From positions 62,001 through 126,000 of the forward strand of contig JAOTOM010003956.1 in NCBI GenBank assembly GCA_034440615.1: 64,000 nt of DNA, read 5' to 3'. Below the pieces are notes generated by a model. The model worked only from the letters and a program-made list of their open reading frames with translations, made no database searches and had not been told where the DNA came from. A program made the translations under genes and the position numbers. Shown in pieces: positions 10,946-22,970 of the stretch. This stretch comes from Ashinkailepas kermadecensis (Eukaryota; Arthropoda; Thecostraca; Neolepadidae). Within the stretch, counting starts at the first letter, position 1, and each line of letters starts with the position of its first letter.

Positions 10946-13900
10946 GGGTAGAGTGGGGTAAGACGCACACCCTAATGAAGAATGGATATATCACGCTCGG
11001 CATTCAACGTGGCGACTAACTTTTGGTATCATTGGACACATTGATTTGTTTTCTTTCGATCATAAAGGGCTCAAGACCGCAGCTTCATGTTTAGTTATAT
11101 TTGTATTCGATTTCCCAAAGGTCTGCAAAAGGGCGTTTTACCCCAGGCACGGGGTAAAAGGCCCATGTGCATGGGGTAAAACGTCCCTACTTATCTTCAG
11201 ACATACAATTTTCACTGTTCGTTTGATACTTACCATTTGTAGAAATACTCACGTATTTGGTATGCTATGTGTCTTCTCTAGACCTGGAATTCCATATAAC
11301 CTTGTATAAAATATCATACGTATCATGTGCACACCAGAAAAGATGATCAGACATAGCAACTTTTTATCTATTTCAAGCTAAAGACAGCCAATACAAAACC
11401 AGACCGAAACTCATAAACTTCGGAACACATCAATTTGCCTTTGCCTCAGGCAAAGGCAAATTGTCCTCACGCCTTTGCCTCAGGACCTGCAGAAGTCACA
11501 GATTTATGTCATTTGTTTGTCCTTGGCGTCAGTGCACGGGACACAGGCCCAACGGCTGCATTCCGAGCATTGTATCCACTGCTCGCACGACAGGCGAAAC
11601 AACATGCCACAAACGATACACGTCGTTTCATCTCGGCTGGTGCTGGCCTGTGTACCAGCTTGCCTTCCGCTTGCTTATCTCTTCGGCTTAGAGGTAGGCT
11701 TTTGCGTCTTCGCCACCTTCTTCGAGAGACGCCTTTCCTCCAGCTTCCTCTTGTAGGGCGAGGAGGTCAGCACCTAGGCATGCTCCGCCCTCTGCGTGCG
11801 CTTCCAGGTTATAGCGGGCCTGAATGGCGTCAGCAGCTCCGCACTGGATCCGGGATCCGCCACAGGCAGTGGTCCAGCTAATCCATCAGACGATGTGGCA
11901 CCTGACAGTGGGAAGCTAGTTATTTTTTAGGTGGAATGTGGAGTGACCCGAAGTAAAAAGTAGTGACCGGAAAAAAATAGTGGACGGAAAACATTTAAAT
12001 GAGGGGATAAAAAACTTATGAATGAAGCTAAATAAAGGCCTAATTAAGTATGTTTTAACGATGGCCTGATAATTTGAAAAGGTTCCCATATCAAAGTTAA
12101 AACTCATCGACATCTGAAAGAAGTGGAATACCTCTTGTTGCCGATGTAGGCACACTTAAATTTAACGAAAATATGGCAAAAGGTACCTAGCGTATCACTA
12201 GCGGATGCCGGAGCAGTCGCGTCGTTCACCACGGAGCTGTTGGTAGCGTCGCCACTCGTGACGTCAGCGGTATCCGACTGGTCCTCCTCTTGTGTGGCAG
12301 CGGCTGGTGTGCGTCGGCGTCCTCGGGTGCGTGCTCCTCCGTCAGGATCTCCGCAGCAGCGACGTCTTCGTCGGAGAACACCTGGCTACCGTACGGCCAC
12401 AAGCCGGTGTGCCTGAAGCCGTTGGGCACTTTCTCGATGTTGGCGATCCTGATGTACGCCCGGCTGAAGAGACCAGCCACCTCAAAGTGGGTGATGCGGC
12501 GGCCTGGGTGCTCCGACATCCAGCTGTCTGCTGAGGCGTTGTAAGCTGACTTCACCGCCTTGAAGACGCTGACGTCCAGCGGCTGAAGGCGGTGGATGCA
12601 GTGGGGTGGCAGGGTTATCATGACAATGCCGTGATCTCTGCGTAATCAATCGCAGCCAGTGATTTGTGGCTGTTGTGGACATCCAGGATCAGGATATGTT
12701 TTCCTCTGGGCTGGGCTTCACCACTTGAGTGAAATGTTCAAGCCACACCATGAAGGCGTCGGCGTCCATCCACCCAGACGGCGTCGCGGCACCCGCTGAC
12801 CCTGGTGGCGCATTGTTAATGAGTGACTCGTTCATCCGCTTTCTGGGAAAGATTGGTGGCGCGTGCTGGCCGCTGGCGCTGACGGCACACATGACGGTGA
12901 CGTTGCTGCCTCTCTCAGCACCTGTGATTCTGCCCACTCTGCGCCGCCCTCTCTTGGCCAACACCGACTGTGGCCTGTGGACCGTGGTGATGCCCGTTTC
13001 GTCGGCATTTCAGATCATGTTTGTCGTCGCCCCACACTTCTGCAGCTCTTCCTCATATATTTCGAAGAAGCGGTTGACGTCCTCCCTGTTGAACACGATG
13101 CAGCGGTTGATAGTGGTGGGCTTGCGGATCGGCATATCAGGATGCCGCTTCATGAAGCCCTGCAGCCAGTCAAATCCGGCCATTTCTTTCTCACAGTTGA
13201 ACCTGTGGCAATGCCCTCCCGCTTGGCCAGTGCATACGCCAGTCGGCAAACGTCTTTGGTAGACAGGCCGAAGAACGTTTTCTCCATCTTCTTCAGGTGC
13301 GAAACCAGACGTTGTTCCAGTTTTTCAATCTCTGGCTTGAAGCGACCCAGCGACACTTGTCCCGGTGAACGCACACGACCATCTAGGTGCCGACGGAGGG
13401 TCCTCTGGGCACGCCGTACTTCCTCGCCGTGGGCACATGCCGTTTGCCCTTTTCGAGCTCCGCGAGAGTTTTTTGGAGCGTCTCTTCGTCGTAGCTGGTA
13501 CGTGCCGACTTCCGTTGATAAGTTCTTCCCATATTCTGTTAAAAGTGAGTATATATTAGGTGGTTCTAACGTAGCAAGTGGAGAGAAATTCATAGCAAAA
13601 TTGGACGCTAGCGGATCCAGGAGGAAAAATGAGACATTTCGCAACATCCTAAAATAGATGAATTCTTTATGAAATGATGAAATGCTGCAGTTCTTGAAAA
13701 GAACATTTTGAATGTGCATTGTTGTCGCGCAACCTTCTCTCCAACCCTTGCGACAGTAGGCACTCCAATGAGATGATGTTAAATGTACGAGAAATGCAAA
13801 AGTGTATGTCCCCGTCTGCTATTAAGGCCCCTCGTGGGCCGCTTCCCGGATCCGCAAGTGAAGATGGAAAGAAAAGATGTCGGATGAAGGTTGTAATGTC

Positions 13901-14654
13901 GGAAATGAACGAGACTCACACAGTTATCAAATTATAATCTTAACATACACTCATCAATAGCTACATATTCGGCTAGGCCAAGTTATGCACGAAAATTGAA
14001 GAAAATAATCTCGCCCTTTGTGCTGTTTCTGACCCCCAATGAAATACGCTTTTCCAACAATGTCATGTTTATTACTGCTTAACGATTCCTAATGTCTCAT
14101 TAACAATGCACCGTTAACAATCTTGAATCATCAACGGTCACTGTCAGCAGCACCAACGCCAATCCTCATCGCAACCTATCCATTCCCTATCCAATCCTAC
14201 CTATCTTGCTCGAGGGGTAAGACGCCCACCTGACACGGGGTAAGACGCCCAGTGGGCGCTTCACCCCCAAACGTTGGTGGGCATCTTACCCCCAGACATA
14301 GGGAACGTTTTTATCAAACATCATCAAAATATTTTGGCAATCATAGCGCAGCGCACTAGCTCACATAACGTTTGAATACTCTCGGAAATTAAGCCACAAA
14401 GAAATTGCATGTAGGCCGCATTGACTACAAATAACAGAGCTTTCAAAATCAGTGATTTTTTAACACAATGGGCAAAAACAAACTTAAGTTCATCATAAAT
14501 TAGGAAGACTTGCCTGAGATGTTCGGTTCTGTGCACTGTTGTTTCGAAAAGGTTTCTGCTTAACAAGAATACTTGCAATAAAATAGTTTCATAGTTTGGC
14601 CGTAAGAGGGTGGTGGGCGTCTTACCCGACTGGGCATCTTACCCCACCCTACCC
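10946..14654 (-). mobile_element. pogo/Tigger-type DNA transposon, about 3.7 kb, degenerate
   Basis: The left terminus, GGGTAGAGTGGGGTAAGACG at 10946, is matched at the right end by the reverse complement of 14654 and inward, GGGTAGGGTGGGGTAAGATG. Subterminal GGGGTAAgACG words recur inside both ends (11140-11190 and 14215-14295). The element encloses a minus-strand pogo/Tigger transposase at 11510-13532. The left flank reads TA and the right flank reads AT, so a TA target duplication is not intact. The gene is mutated, so the copy is probably non-autonomous now. Superfamily assignment rests on the transposase motifs and the TIR pair. Confidence 0.85.
11510..13532 (-). pseudogene. pogo/Tigger (jerky-like) transposase, broken, with cysteine-rich tail
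   Basis: The start is an ATG at 13532-13530, beginning MGRTYQRKSARTSYDEETL. An N-terminal pogo/psq-type helix-turn-helix follows, with KYGVPR then RTLRRHLDGRV across a frameshift near 13409. Next is a second DNA-binding segment with WLQGFMKRHPD and RKPTTINR at about 13130-13190. The DDE_1 catalytic core shows NADETG (first Asp, about 13005), ILILDVHNSH (second Asp, about 12690) and LPPHCIHRLQPLD (third Asp, about 12585). The segment GFRHTGLWPY at 12400-12425 is typical of the family. After an acidic linker a likely small intron (about 12190 down to 11907) restores frame. The tail at 11515-11830 has SPYKRKLEERRLSKK and a CxxC...WIQCxxC...C zinc-ribbon or PHD-like motif. Defects seen are a TGA at 13010-13012 in place of a likely Trp just before NADETG, a TAG at about 11780, and at least four frameshifts (about 13409, 12700, 12625 and 12300). 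Confidence 0.9.
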
Positions 14655-15370
14655 ATCTCACCCCACCTGCCTATCTCTACGGGGCAGTCGCTCTCGCTTA
14701 TAATCTCCACTGAAAAAGAGCGGCGTCACTCCTGCACAGGTTGTCAGTATTTATAGCATCTGAGTGCCGAAGGACTTTTTTATGTATGACATGAAGACAT
14801 AGTGCGTCTCAGGCAATCATTAATGATCAAAATCAACCATCAACCATTGGCTCGAAATCGATTGTTCTAGCCACGGTCCGTCTGTGCGGTTGTTCACTGG
14901 ATGACGTAACACTAGAAACAAAAATAAACGATGGCATGCCTTCTGCGTCACAGAAGTGTGCGACATTGTATGCTTGTCTTGTTAATCGTAGTCGGTGCAA
15001 TTAACTGGGCGCTGCAATCACAAATATACCGCACGATATAGTGGTGTATCGATTTGCGCCGCGTTCGCAGCCGCATTGTTGAGTGATCGCCTCCTTCGTG
15101 TGCGGATCACCTTCGAGGAAAATTCGATACTGTACGGGATTGCAGCGTCCATGCAATGTCCTCTGATGCCTATTTTAAGGTTAAATAAACCAGCGCAAGG
15201 TGCCATTAAAGGACGAGCGAGGGAACGATACGTGCTATGTGGCTCCCCTACCGCAGGCTCGTGATCCGGCACCGTACCCGATATTGACAGGAAACTACAC
15301 CATACTGACAGCAAACGCGTGGACCTGTGGAGCTGTCACGTGTTGACGTGTGGACGTGTGAACACGTCCA
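14655..15370. other. No recognised feature
   Basis: Unique-looking sequence between the transposon and the next minisatellite. No gene was recognised. Confidence 0.5.
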
Positions 15371-15834
15371 CACGGGCTACCAAGAGGGCACAGTTGCTGT
15401 AGGTACACGGGCTAGCAAGAGGGCACAGTTGCTGCAGGTACACGGGTTACAGCAACTGCGCCCTCTTGGTAGCCCGTGGACCTACAGGAACTGTGCTCTC
15501 TTGGTGGTAGCCCGTGGACCTGCAGCAACTGCGCCCTCTTGGTAGCCCGTGAGCCTACAGCAACTGTGCCCTTTTGGTAACCCGTGGACCTACAGCAACT
15601 ATGCCCTCTTGTTAGCCCGTAGACCTGCAGCAACTGTGCCCTCTTGGTACCCCGTGGGCCTACAGCAACTGCGCCCTCTTGGTAGCCCGTGGACCTGCAG
15701 CAACTGTGCCCTCTTGGTAGCCCGTGTACCTGCAGCAACTGTGCCCTTTTGGTAGCCCGTGGACCTGCAGCAACTGTGCCCTCTTGGTAGCCCGTGGGCC
15801 TACAGCAACTGTGCCCTCTTGGTAGCCCGTAGGT
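15371..15834. repeat. 35-bp minisatellite with internal inversion, about 13 copies
   Basis: The unit reads CAGCAACTGTGCCCTCTTGG followed by TAGCCCGTGGACCTA. The first two copies (15371-15446) run in the opposite orientation to the rest (15447-15834), so the array folds head-to-head at about 15446. Units alternate irregularly between CCTACAG and CCTGCAG and between GTGCCC and GCGCCC. Confidence 0.95.
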
Positions 15835-17031
15835 ACATGCACCTTATTGCGTCCGATTTTCGTGGAAGCTCAAGTACTCCCGAATTAAGCAAACATCTGC
15901 TTCGATAAGCTGGCTCAGCATATTCAAGCTTTGGGTGCGTGCTCGGTACTTGGCAGAGCAGCACGATTGCAGGAATGGTGCCTTCAGTTTCGGCATATGT
16001 ACATCGCAAATACACAAAAACAATCCGCTTCGGCATAAATTGGCTGTACTTCTGCCAAAATCGGCTCTTCTGTCGTGAATGGTGGACGTCTCTCCTGTAT
16101 CAAGCTTATTTACACTATACTGAATTGCCGATTTAACATAGGTGTCAAGCTGTGTCCCAACACTCCTGCTCAGTTCCGGCCCATATAGCCGTTCAGTGCG
16201 GCACCCTCCATCGGACTGATGCCAGCCACACAGTCGCCCGGCCTCGGGGAACGCAGGTCCCGGGGCATGATGGCATGATCACGTGGCCGGCAGAGAGCTG
16301 GCTGGTCCAAGGCAGGTGCCAGCTGGACCGGCTTGGATTACATTTTGTCATCAAGCCTTTCCGGTGACCAAACAATTGCCAGTGCTTCAAAAGAATATTG
16401 TTGTAAAAACTGAGAAATAATCCAAATGAAAACGACAGAGATCATCTTGAGTGACGTAATTTGGACTTGAACCACTTCAGCAAACGTTGTTTACCTTATA
16501 ATTGCCGGTGGAGAGGGGAAGGGCAATATTGCCCTCATCCGTCCGGAATTTCGTCTGGGGTAGATCCGAACCCTTTGAAATATCTCGCCCAAACTTTGTC
16601 TACCTTCTTCCAATTGAATAGCATCGTTCTGTGGCAAAATGCATGTCGGATGACTAGGCTCCGGGCTAGACGACATCAAGGTCAGATCATCTTCTCTGCG
16701 AGGTGTCGTATTAGGGTAATCTTTCACGGACTGTGCAAACCAAGGTTTTGGAGATACTTGGAACTGCCTAGGTAATTGGTAAAATAGCAACGTAAACATA
16801 ATTTGAGTCAAATCAAGTGATTAAGTCAGGCCAAGGTCAAAACCTGCAAATTGTCGTTGATTTAGAATTCCAAGCCTAGTAAAGCTAGCGCAATGACCGA
16901 AATAGATATGATTAAGTGCAATATATAGATATATAATATATATATATAATATTGCGACGGTTTCAGGTGCGAACTTGAGGCGATGGGGTCCCCTGTCGGG
17001 GCATGATCTAACACTACATGCTCTGTTACAG
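15835..17031. other. Unique-looking, probably intronic sequence
   Basis: No gene was recognised. A short TATATA tract lies at 16925-16950, about 80 bp upstream of the EB-module exon. The last bases, CTCTGTTACAG, form a plausible splice acceptor. Confidence 0.5.
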
Positions 17032-17172
17032 ACTCGGCCCTGACAATAGGATCTACCTGCTCAGCAACACAGGACTGCAGCCAAATCGAGAACAGCTTCT
17101 GCAACGGCACCAGGAAGGTGTGCGACTGTGCCGAGGCCTTTCCCATCGAGAACGGCGGCGCCTGCTTGGGAG
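17032..17172 (+). CDS. Candidate host-gene exon encoding one EB/EGF-like six-cysteine module
   Basis: The exon is bounded by a 3' splice acceptor (CTCTGTTACAG, AG at 17030-17031) and a 5' donor (GGTGAGG, GT at 17173-17174). It is 141 nt: two bases, 46 codons, one base, so phase 1-1, the class seen in shuffled extracellular modules. The frame is open with no stop. Cysteine spacing is C-x5-C-x7-C-x6-C-x1-C-x11-C, with the hallmark CDC pair and a GGAC ending, which fits EB or EGF-like modules of secreted or cell-surface proteins. One Asn-Gly-Thr sequon lies after the third Cys. A second exon of the same design is at 57066-57209 on the same strand, so both probably belong to one multi-module gene. 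Multi-EB proteins are common in arthropods and nematodes. The full gene, its other exons and its function cannot be told from this window. Confidence 0.72.
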
Positions 17173-18589
17173 GTGAGGTGTTGCAGTAGGCCCCTGCTTG
17201 TTCAGTTGCTATCCGAATAACCTCGTCCGGATCCATAGGTAAGTGGGCGACTTCGCACAACACCGCAATAGACATGCACCACCGCAAAGGGCAGACACAA
17301 GCGTCATGTTGTTCACACCACCATCGGCTGCCTTGTTCGGCGCTGGCACGCACGACTCCGCGAGCCGCGCCTTGTTGAGTCTGCGGCGTGGTCGCCAGTG
17401 ATTTGCTTGGTCAGGCCGGAGGTCACGCATGTTCACCAGCGCGTGTTACAAGTGGCGTTGCGTGCCCAAGGTTTCACGTTCGCACACGTCATGCCGAACA
17501 CACGAGCAAAACCTTGACTTGCGCCCAAATTAGTCTCCTGGCAATGGACCTGAGGAATTTGTCGTGCCCTGTATACCACTGTAAGATGCTTACACAAATT
17601 GTCATTGTGACGCTTTGCAGCTTCTTGGCGCTGCGGATAAGGGTAAACGCCGGGACTGGATATCCAGTGCACAGCTCACCCGCGCCTGAGGTATTATGTG
17701 AGACCTTGTCAAGACGGAAGTGGCATTTGCGCTTGACAAGCCCTCTCACAATTGTGCACTGGTCAGGACGATTGACAAGGCTACAACGACAATAGCGGTC
17801 GAGTCGCTCCCGCTGAGGCCGTGCAAACACTGGACCTTACGTCACCTACAATCTGGCACTTAATTGAGCCGGGACAGTGTCCCTTTCCGGGTGCGGGCTG
17901 GTGCAGGAAGGTGCAGAATGGTGGTATCCGCCAGGCGCTCCCAGTCTGCCGTCAGCTATTTGATATGCGTTATATTTATGCATTAGAGCCGTTAGAAGTG
18001 CGGCAGCATTGGTTTAGTTTGAACGCTTTTTCTTGACAGACACAACAAACCTATGCTTGCACTGGTGCATTTAACAGCTATGTCACATAAAGGCTTCGTT
18101 TCTCTCGCCTTAAATGATATTCAGTTTTGCAATGTAGAAGTCATTACGTCCGGGGTAATACGAGGCAAAGGCAACCAGCCTCCAACGCCCCTGGCATGGT
18201 AAGCTTGGTCAACGCCCAAAAATAACACCTTCCGTGGACATGTGCGTTCTTTTCAAACTGCAACAAGCCAATAATATTTCAACTGTAGCCCTATTGTGGA
18301 AGGCCAGTGGTCGGCCGTGGAACAGGCAGTGGCGGGCACACTACTGTCCCTCCCAGATGTCCAGGTCCCAGAGAAAAACTGACCGCACGATTTTCACGGG
18401 AAACGCCAATCGATTGCATGGACGTGATTTAAATTTTCATGACACAGAAGTATGAACATTTTAACAGAGAGGGATATCTGAAACGTATGGTGATGGTGTT
18501 ACACCCGACATCATTCCACGCAGGTTCTGCTTGTGTTCTTGCGGGATAGTTTCAGGTTGCTTCCAAACAGAAGCGTTTATTTTTCCGAA

Positions 18590-18735
18590 AATGATTGTAG
18601 GTGGGGTTGGGGCACAATACATAAAGGCAATGGACGGGCCCAAATATATTTGGGGCACACTCCATAGGATCCCATGTTAATGCTTGAAATTATTGGGGGA
18701 CAAAGCTAGCATTGAGGTGACACTCCCCTCTCCCC
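18590..18735 (-). repeat. Interspersed repeat relic, related to 52740-52960
   Basis: On the minus strand, words such as CCTCAATGCTAGCTTTG, AATAATTTCAA, ATGGGATCCTATGGAGTGTG and CCCCAA follow one another in the same order as plus-strand words at 52760-52850. The similarity is diverged but collinear. This looks like the end of a DNA transposon family of unknown type. Confidence 0.6.
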
Positions 18736-19497
18736 CAATGCATATAAAACAACACCTATGCTTCCAAGTCTCGTCTCCTCTCTTCCTATTTTCTTGTCTC
18801 AGTTTTTGTGTTTCTCCACCGTTGTGTTGTGCTTAGTGTAGCTACCATTATCTTTTAATAATGCACTGTTCTATGATAGCTTTGTATAGTAGTTATTTTC
18901 CCCACTAATACCCTAACATAGTCAGTTCCGGGACCTTGGCTGATGTTACCAGCTAAGCTATCTGTCGGCTTGGGTCTCTGAATGTACACTTTACTAATTC
19001 TGGTGATGAGCCCTCCTTGCAAAGGAGATACAAAAGAGAGCGGGGGTGCTGTGACCTAACTTGATTTGCATTCCACTTGCTTATGCGTAAGGGAATAATA
19101 ACGTAGTGAGGTCACATGGGTAAGGAAGGGCACTCCTGCCTTACCTAATAGGTACGGTATATAAAAGCTAAATAAAAATGGTAAGTTTTGTGCCCTCTTG
19201 CCACAAAGTATTGTAGCCCGAAATGATGCAATGAACTTGAGCTGCTTCTAGCAGTAGTAAGTAGAATCATGAACGTGAATAAGCATCCATACCGACATCC
19301 AAGCATATTTGTGCCAACCTATATCAACATATGCATAGAGCTAGTTCAAGGCTTTACAAGTATGGCAACTTCCTCAATTATATACATCGTTGTTGGCATG
19401 CTTTCTAGTTTGCTTTAAGAAACTGAAAGCCAAATAAATGAATGGAGCTGATATGAAAATATGCTATTGGCACAAACGTGGAAGGAACTTTCCCTTT

Positions 19498-19547
19498 GCT
19501 TTTCCCTTTACCCTTTACCCTTTACTTTCCCTTTACCCTTTACTTTC
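19498..19547 (+). repeat. CCCTTTA-type heptamer repeat
   Basis: CCCTTTA and CTTTCCCTTTA words repeat about seven times. It is short and imperfect. Confidence 0.85.
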
Positions 19548-22500
19548 ACGGCCATGTTTGCATATCAACAGCCGTGCCGGCGCTGTGTCCACGAGACATC
19601 CACTGCACCACGCTCAAGCCCGACCAACGAGCAACGCGTACTCAGATAGCTATAGCATACTAAAGACTGCGCGCGTTGATGCGTTCCATGCTGGCAACTC
19701 AATGCATTTCGACATAAATGCACTTGGTGCACAAGACGCGCCTCAGCGAATTCCTGTATTCCTATTGGCTGAATCGTCATCAGATTTCTGATGGCGTTGG
19801 TGAAGTGTGAATGCTCGCGTGATCGTCCGATGAGTCGAGAAGTACCCGCGTTGTCAGGCTATGCAGGATATGACACTTTAATTATTTAAGCTGCACGCAC
19901 CCATTCGTCCTTTGGAACCTCCGAAAATAAATTGCTTTGATGTGGATTGCAAATCGTTAATCACAGCTCGTTCGTTTTGCAGCCGGAGGACGAAATGTGG
20001 CCTGGTTTCCTTTTGCAGCCGCCGGGCAACAGTGGATTAAAAAAAAAATATCCAAATGGTTATGCAAAGCAGCTCGCATGGCTGTTACTAAGACAAGCTG
20101 CAAACAGCAAGCAGGGCGCGAACCAAAGGTCACAGCACAGCAACACGGCGGGCGAACATAGGAACACAACGGGCACAGAACAGCCTGGAGCAGAATGAAC
20201 CTGGGCGGGTACATACCATGTACTCACTTCGATGAAACGCTTACGACCAAAATAAACCCGATTAACGGAAGGTGCAAACTGAATATCAGAGCAGCATGAG
20301 ATTTAGGAGTTCCATCAAGTTTCCGTTAACTTCTGCAACCTCACAACTCCAGCTGTCCTTTCGGAAGCGGAGTTGCACCGAATGTCTGGAAGGAGTGTAA
20401 GGAAAATACCTCGCGTCACACGCAGCTTTCCTTCTGACTTGTAATCTTTGCAAAATGAATGGAAACGCTGTGAGTTATGCTGGCGTGACTGTCAGACCTA
20501 TCAGATTACGTTTTAATGAGCGCGCACCAGATGCCAGATGACAGTGCTTTCGGAGAACATTTGAAATACGAGCAAAAAAAGTTCGGTGTGAGCCCGTCAC
20601 GTCGTCCCCCTGACTGTTCGATTCTGGAAGCCATCCAAGAACACGCTCATCGAAGACCTCAACCACTGCATATCTGCAATTGCAATCTCACAGCCGTCCT
20701 GAAGAAAAACATCTCGTCTTGGCGTATCTTGAAATTCGAACTCGTTCTGTGTGGTTTCCGTTTGGTTTCCGTGTGGTCTTTGGGTGCCAGGCTGGATACT
20801 GAACATACCTGGATGGCCAGCATGCATTATACAGCAAGTGCCTTATGAGTGTTTCACCACCTGTTGCATATTCTTAGCAGATGCAAATTATCTCCCTCTT
20901 CTTCCACAATGTTGGTCTATTGGAACACACCAGAAAAGCATGTTGGCACATTTTTTCATAATCATATATCCATATATAACTATATTGCCATGGTGCATAT
21001 GCGTTGCTATGCTGGTACTACTTTTTCATCTGAACATGGAAAATTAGCACAAACATGAATATTTATGCAGGGTTTAAGTAAAATGTGTGGAGGATTCTGA
21101 GGAAAATATGCAAAAGTAATGGCCATAAGATAAATGTATGGTTTTATCAGTAGCACTTTACCGATGTATAAGCAGCGTACCCGAAAATATGCTGGAACTG
21201 GCTATTTGAAACTGTATTACAAGGTTCAAATCGCAATGTGACCATAGTAGTCGACGCGCCCTAAAGCCCAACTAACTATAAAGGTTTCAATTGTTTTAGC
21301 TGGCTTGCTATGAATAACTTAATTCCTTTTAAAAAGAAACTAATGGCAGAATATGCTTGGAACACTGCTGTGTGCATATCCAAGAAACTTGAATGAAGAA
21401 ATGGCACCTTCAAGCAATCAAATGCGAGTTTTCTGGAAAACTGAACATATATTCTATGTGAATTCATACTCAGTCAAGAAAGGCAACCACGACGTAATGA
21501 CGTAATAGACTCAGTGCAAAATCCGATGAAGACTGGAAAACCGACCGATTTTATCAGCCAAAATGCTACTTTGATGGTCTTTGGAACAACATTGTCAGCG
21601 CATCACTTCGATTGTAATCCGGAACATACCAATACGTCATGTCAGTCTCCAAACAAAACCGTTCACCGAGCACCGAAACTGCACAGAGCGATTATTAACC
21701 CTCGCCCGTGCGTGGCATTTTGACACCTTCGTCAGAGGAGGGAGGGGTTTGTGCAAACCCCTGTCGTTTTCAAATAAAGTCTGCTTAAGAGATGAAACAA
21801 AAACTGGCGTGTGGGGTGGGACGAAATCTCCCGATTGACAACCGACTTTTGTACGTACCTGAGGGAGATAGGTGACCGTCCAGGCCAGATCAAAGGTGAA
21901 ATGTTCACAAAAATCAGGACTTTTCACAATTTGATCTTAAACTCGCCCTAAATTGCAGCAGATATACACCGTTAGTTATGATCAGGGTGTTCGTTGATTC
22001 TTTACCGATGTAATGACATATCCGAAGCTTCACTTAAAGTATAGGTAGCGGGTCAGGTCAGGCCAAGGGCCAACCCCGCATTTGAAGCCTTGCCACTGCT
22101 TCCACCCATTCCAGGATACAAATTGACGGTGAAATCGGATTCGGATCTTAAAATAACTCCTAGATCTGGCAAGCTAAAAAAGGTGATCCGAGGTCATCTT
22201 ATGTCAATGGCCTTGAATGATCATAGAATGGAAGAGGGACAATGACCGACCATCAATCCAGTAATTTATCGGCTGAAACCGCACAAAATGTGCAGCTTTT
22301 GGCCACAATGTCATGACAAGATGCGATAATCCGCAATTTCATTCAAAATCAGAGGTGTTTTCCTTTACGACGTCATTGCTTCGTAACCTGACATGACCTG
22401 ACAAAGCAACTATCAAAGGCTCCGAAAATAGCACGCCCTATACCTGTAGGGGGTTCCATTGAGCGGTTCGGAAGCTATCCACGAAACCACTTATGGTGAA

Positions 22501-22845
22501 GGAGGATTGCATGAGCCCTCATCCTCCTCCACTGACGAGGGCTAAGGCTGCGGAGCGACAGGATCGTTATCTTGTAGCGCCACCTCACGAGTTGGCTCCT
22601 GGAATAACCCACTGTGTGCAATTGTGTAAAGCTGGCTAGCAAACTGAAGCCCTCAAGTCAGCTGGCGGAGTCCAGTCTTATCCCTCTGGGGACCGGGGTT
22701 TACAGTATGGAGATGTGAAAATACACTTGTCCAATTTACTATGGTAATGCCATAAAGTTTGTGTAACACCATTACTAACCAGTCACGTGCAAAATATTGG
22801 CCCGATCGGAGAGCTGCTATCAGTGGCGCTTTTGCCCTGAAGTGA

Positions 22846-22970
22846 GCCAGTTCAAAGAGAGTATGACGACAGTATGAACCAGTTCAAAGATAGTATAAGC
22901 TTACAGTCCCCAATTATGACGATAATATGATCCAGTTCAAAGATAGTATGAGTTTACAGTCCCCATTTCT
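22846..22970 (+). repeat. ~55-bp tandem duplication with partial third copy
   Basis: CCAGTTCAAAGATAGTAT followed by TTACAGTCCCC occurs twice, with a partial copy upstream (CCAGTTCAAAGAGAGTATGA). Confidence 0.85.
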
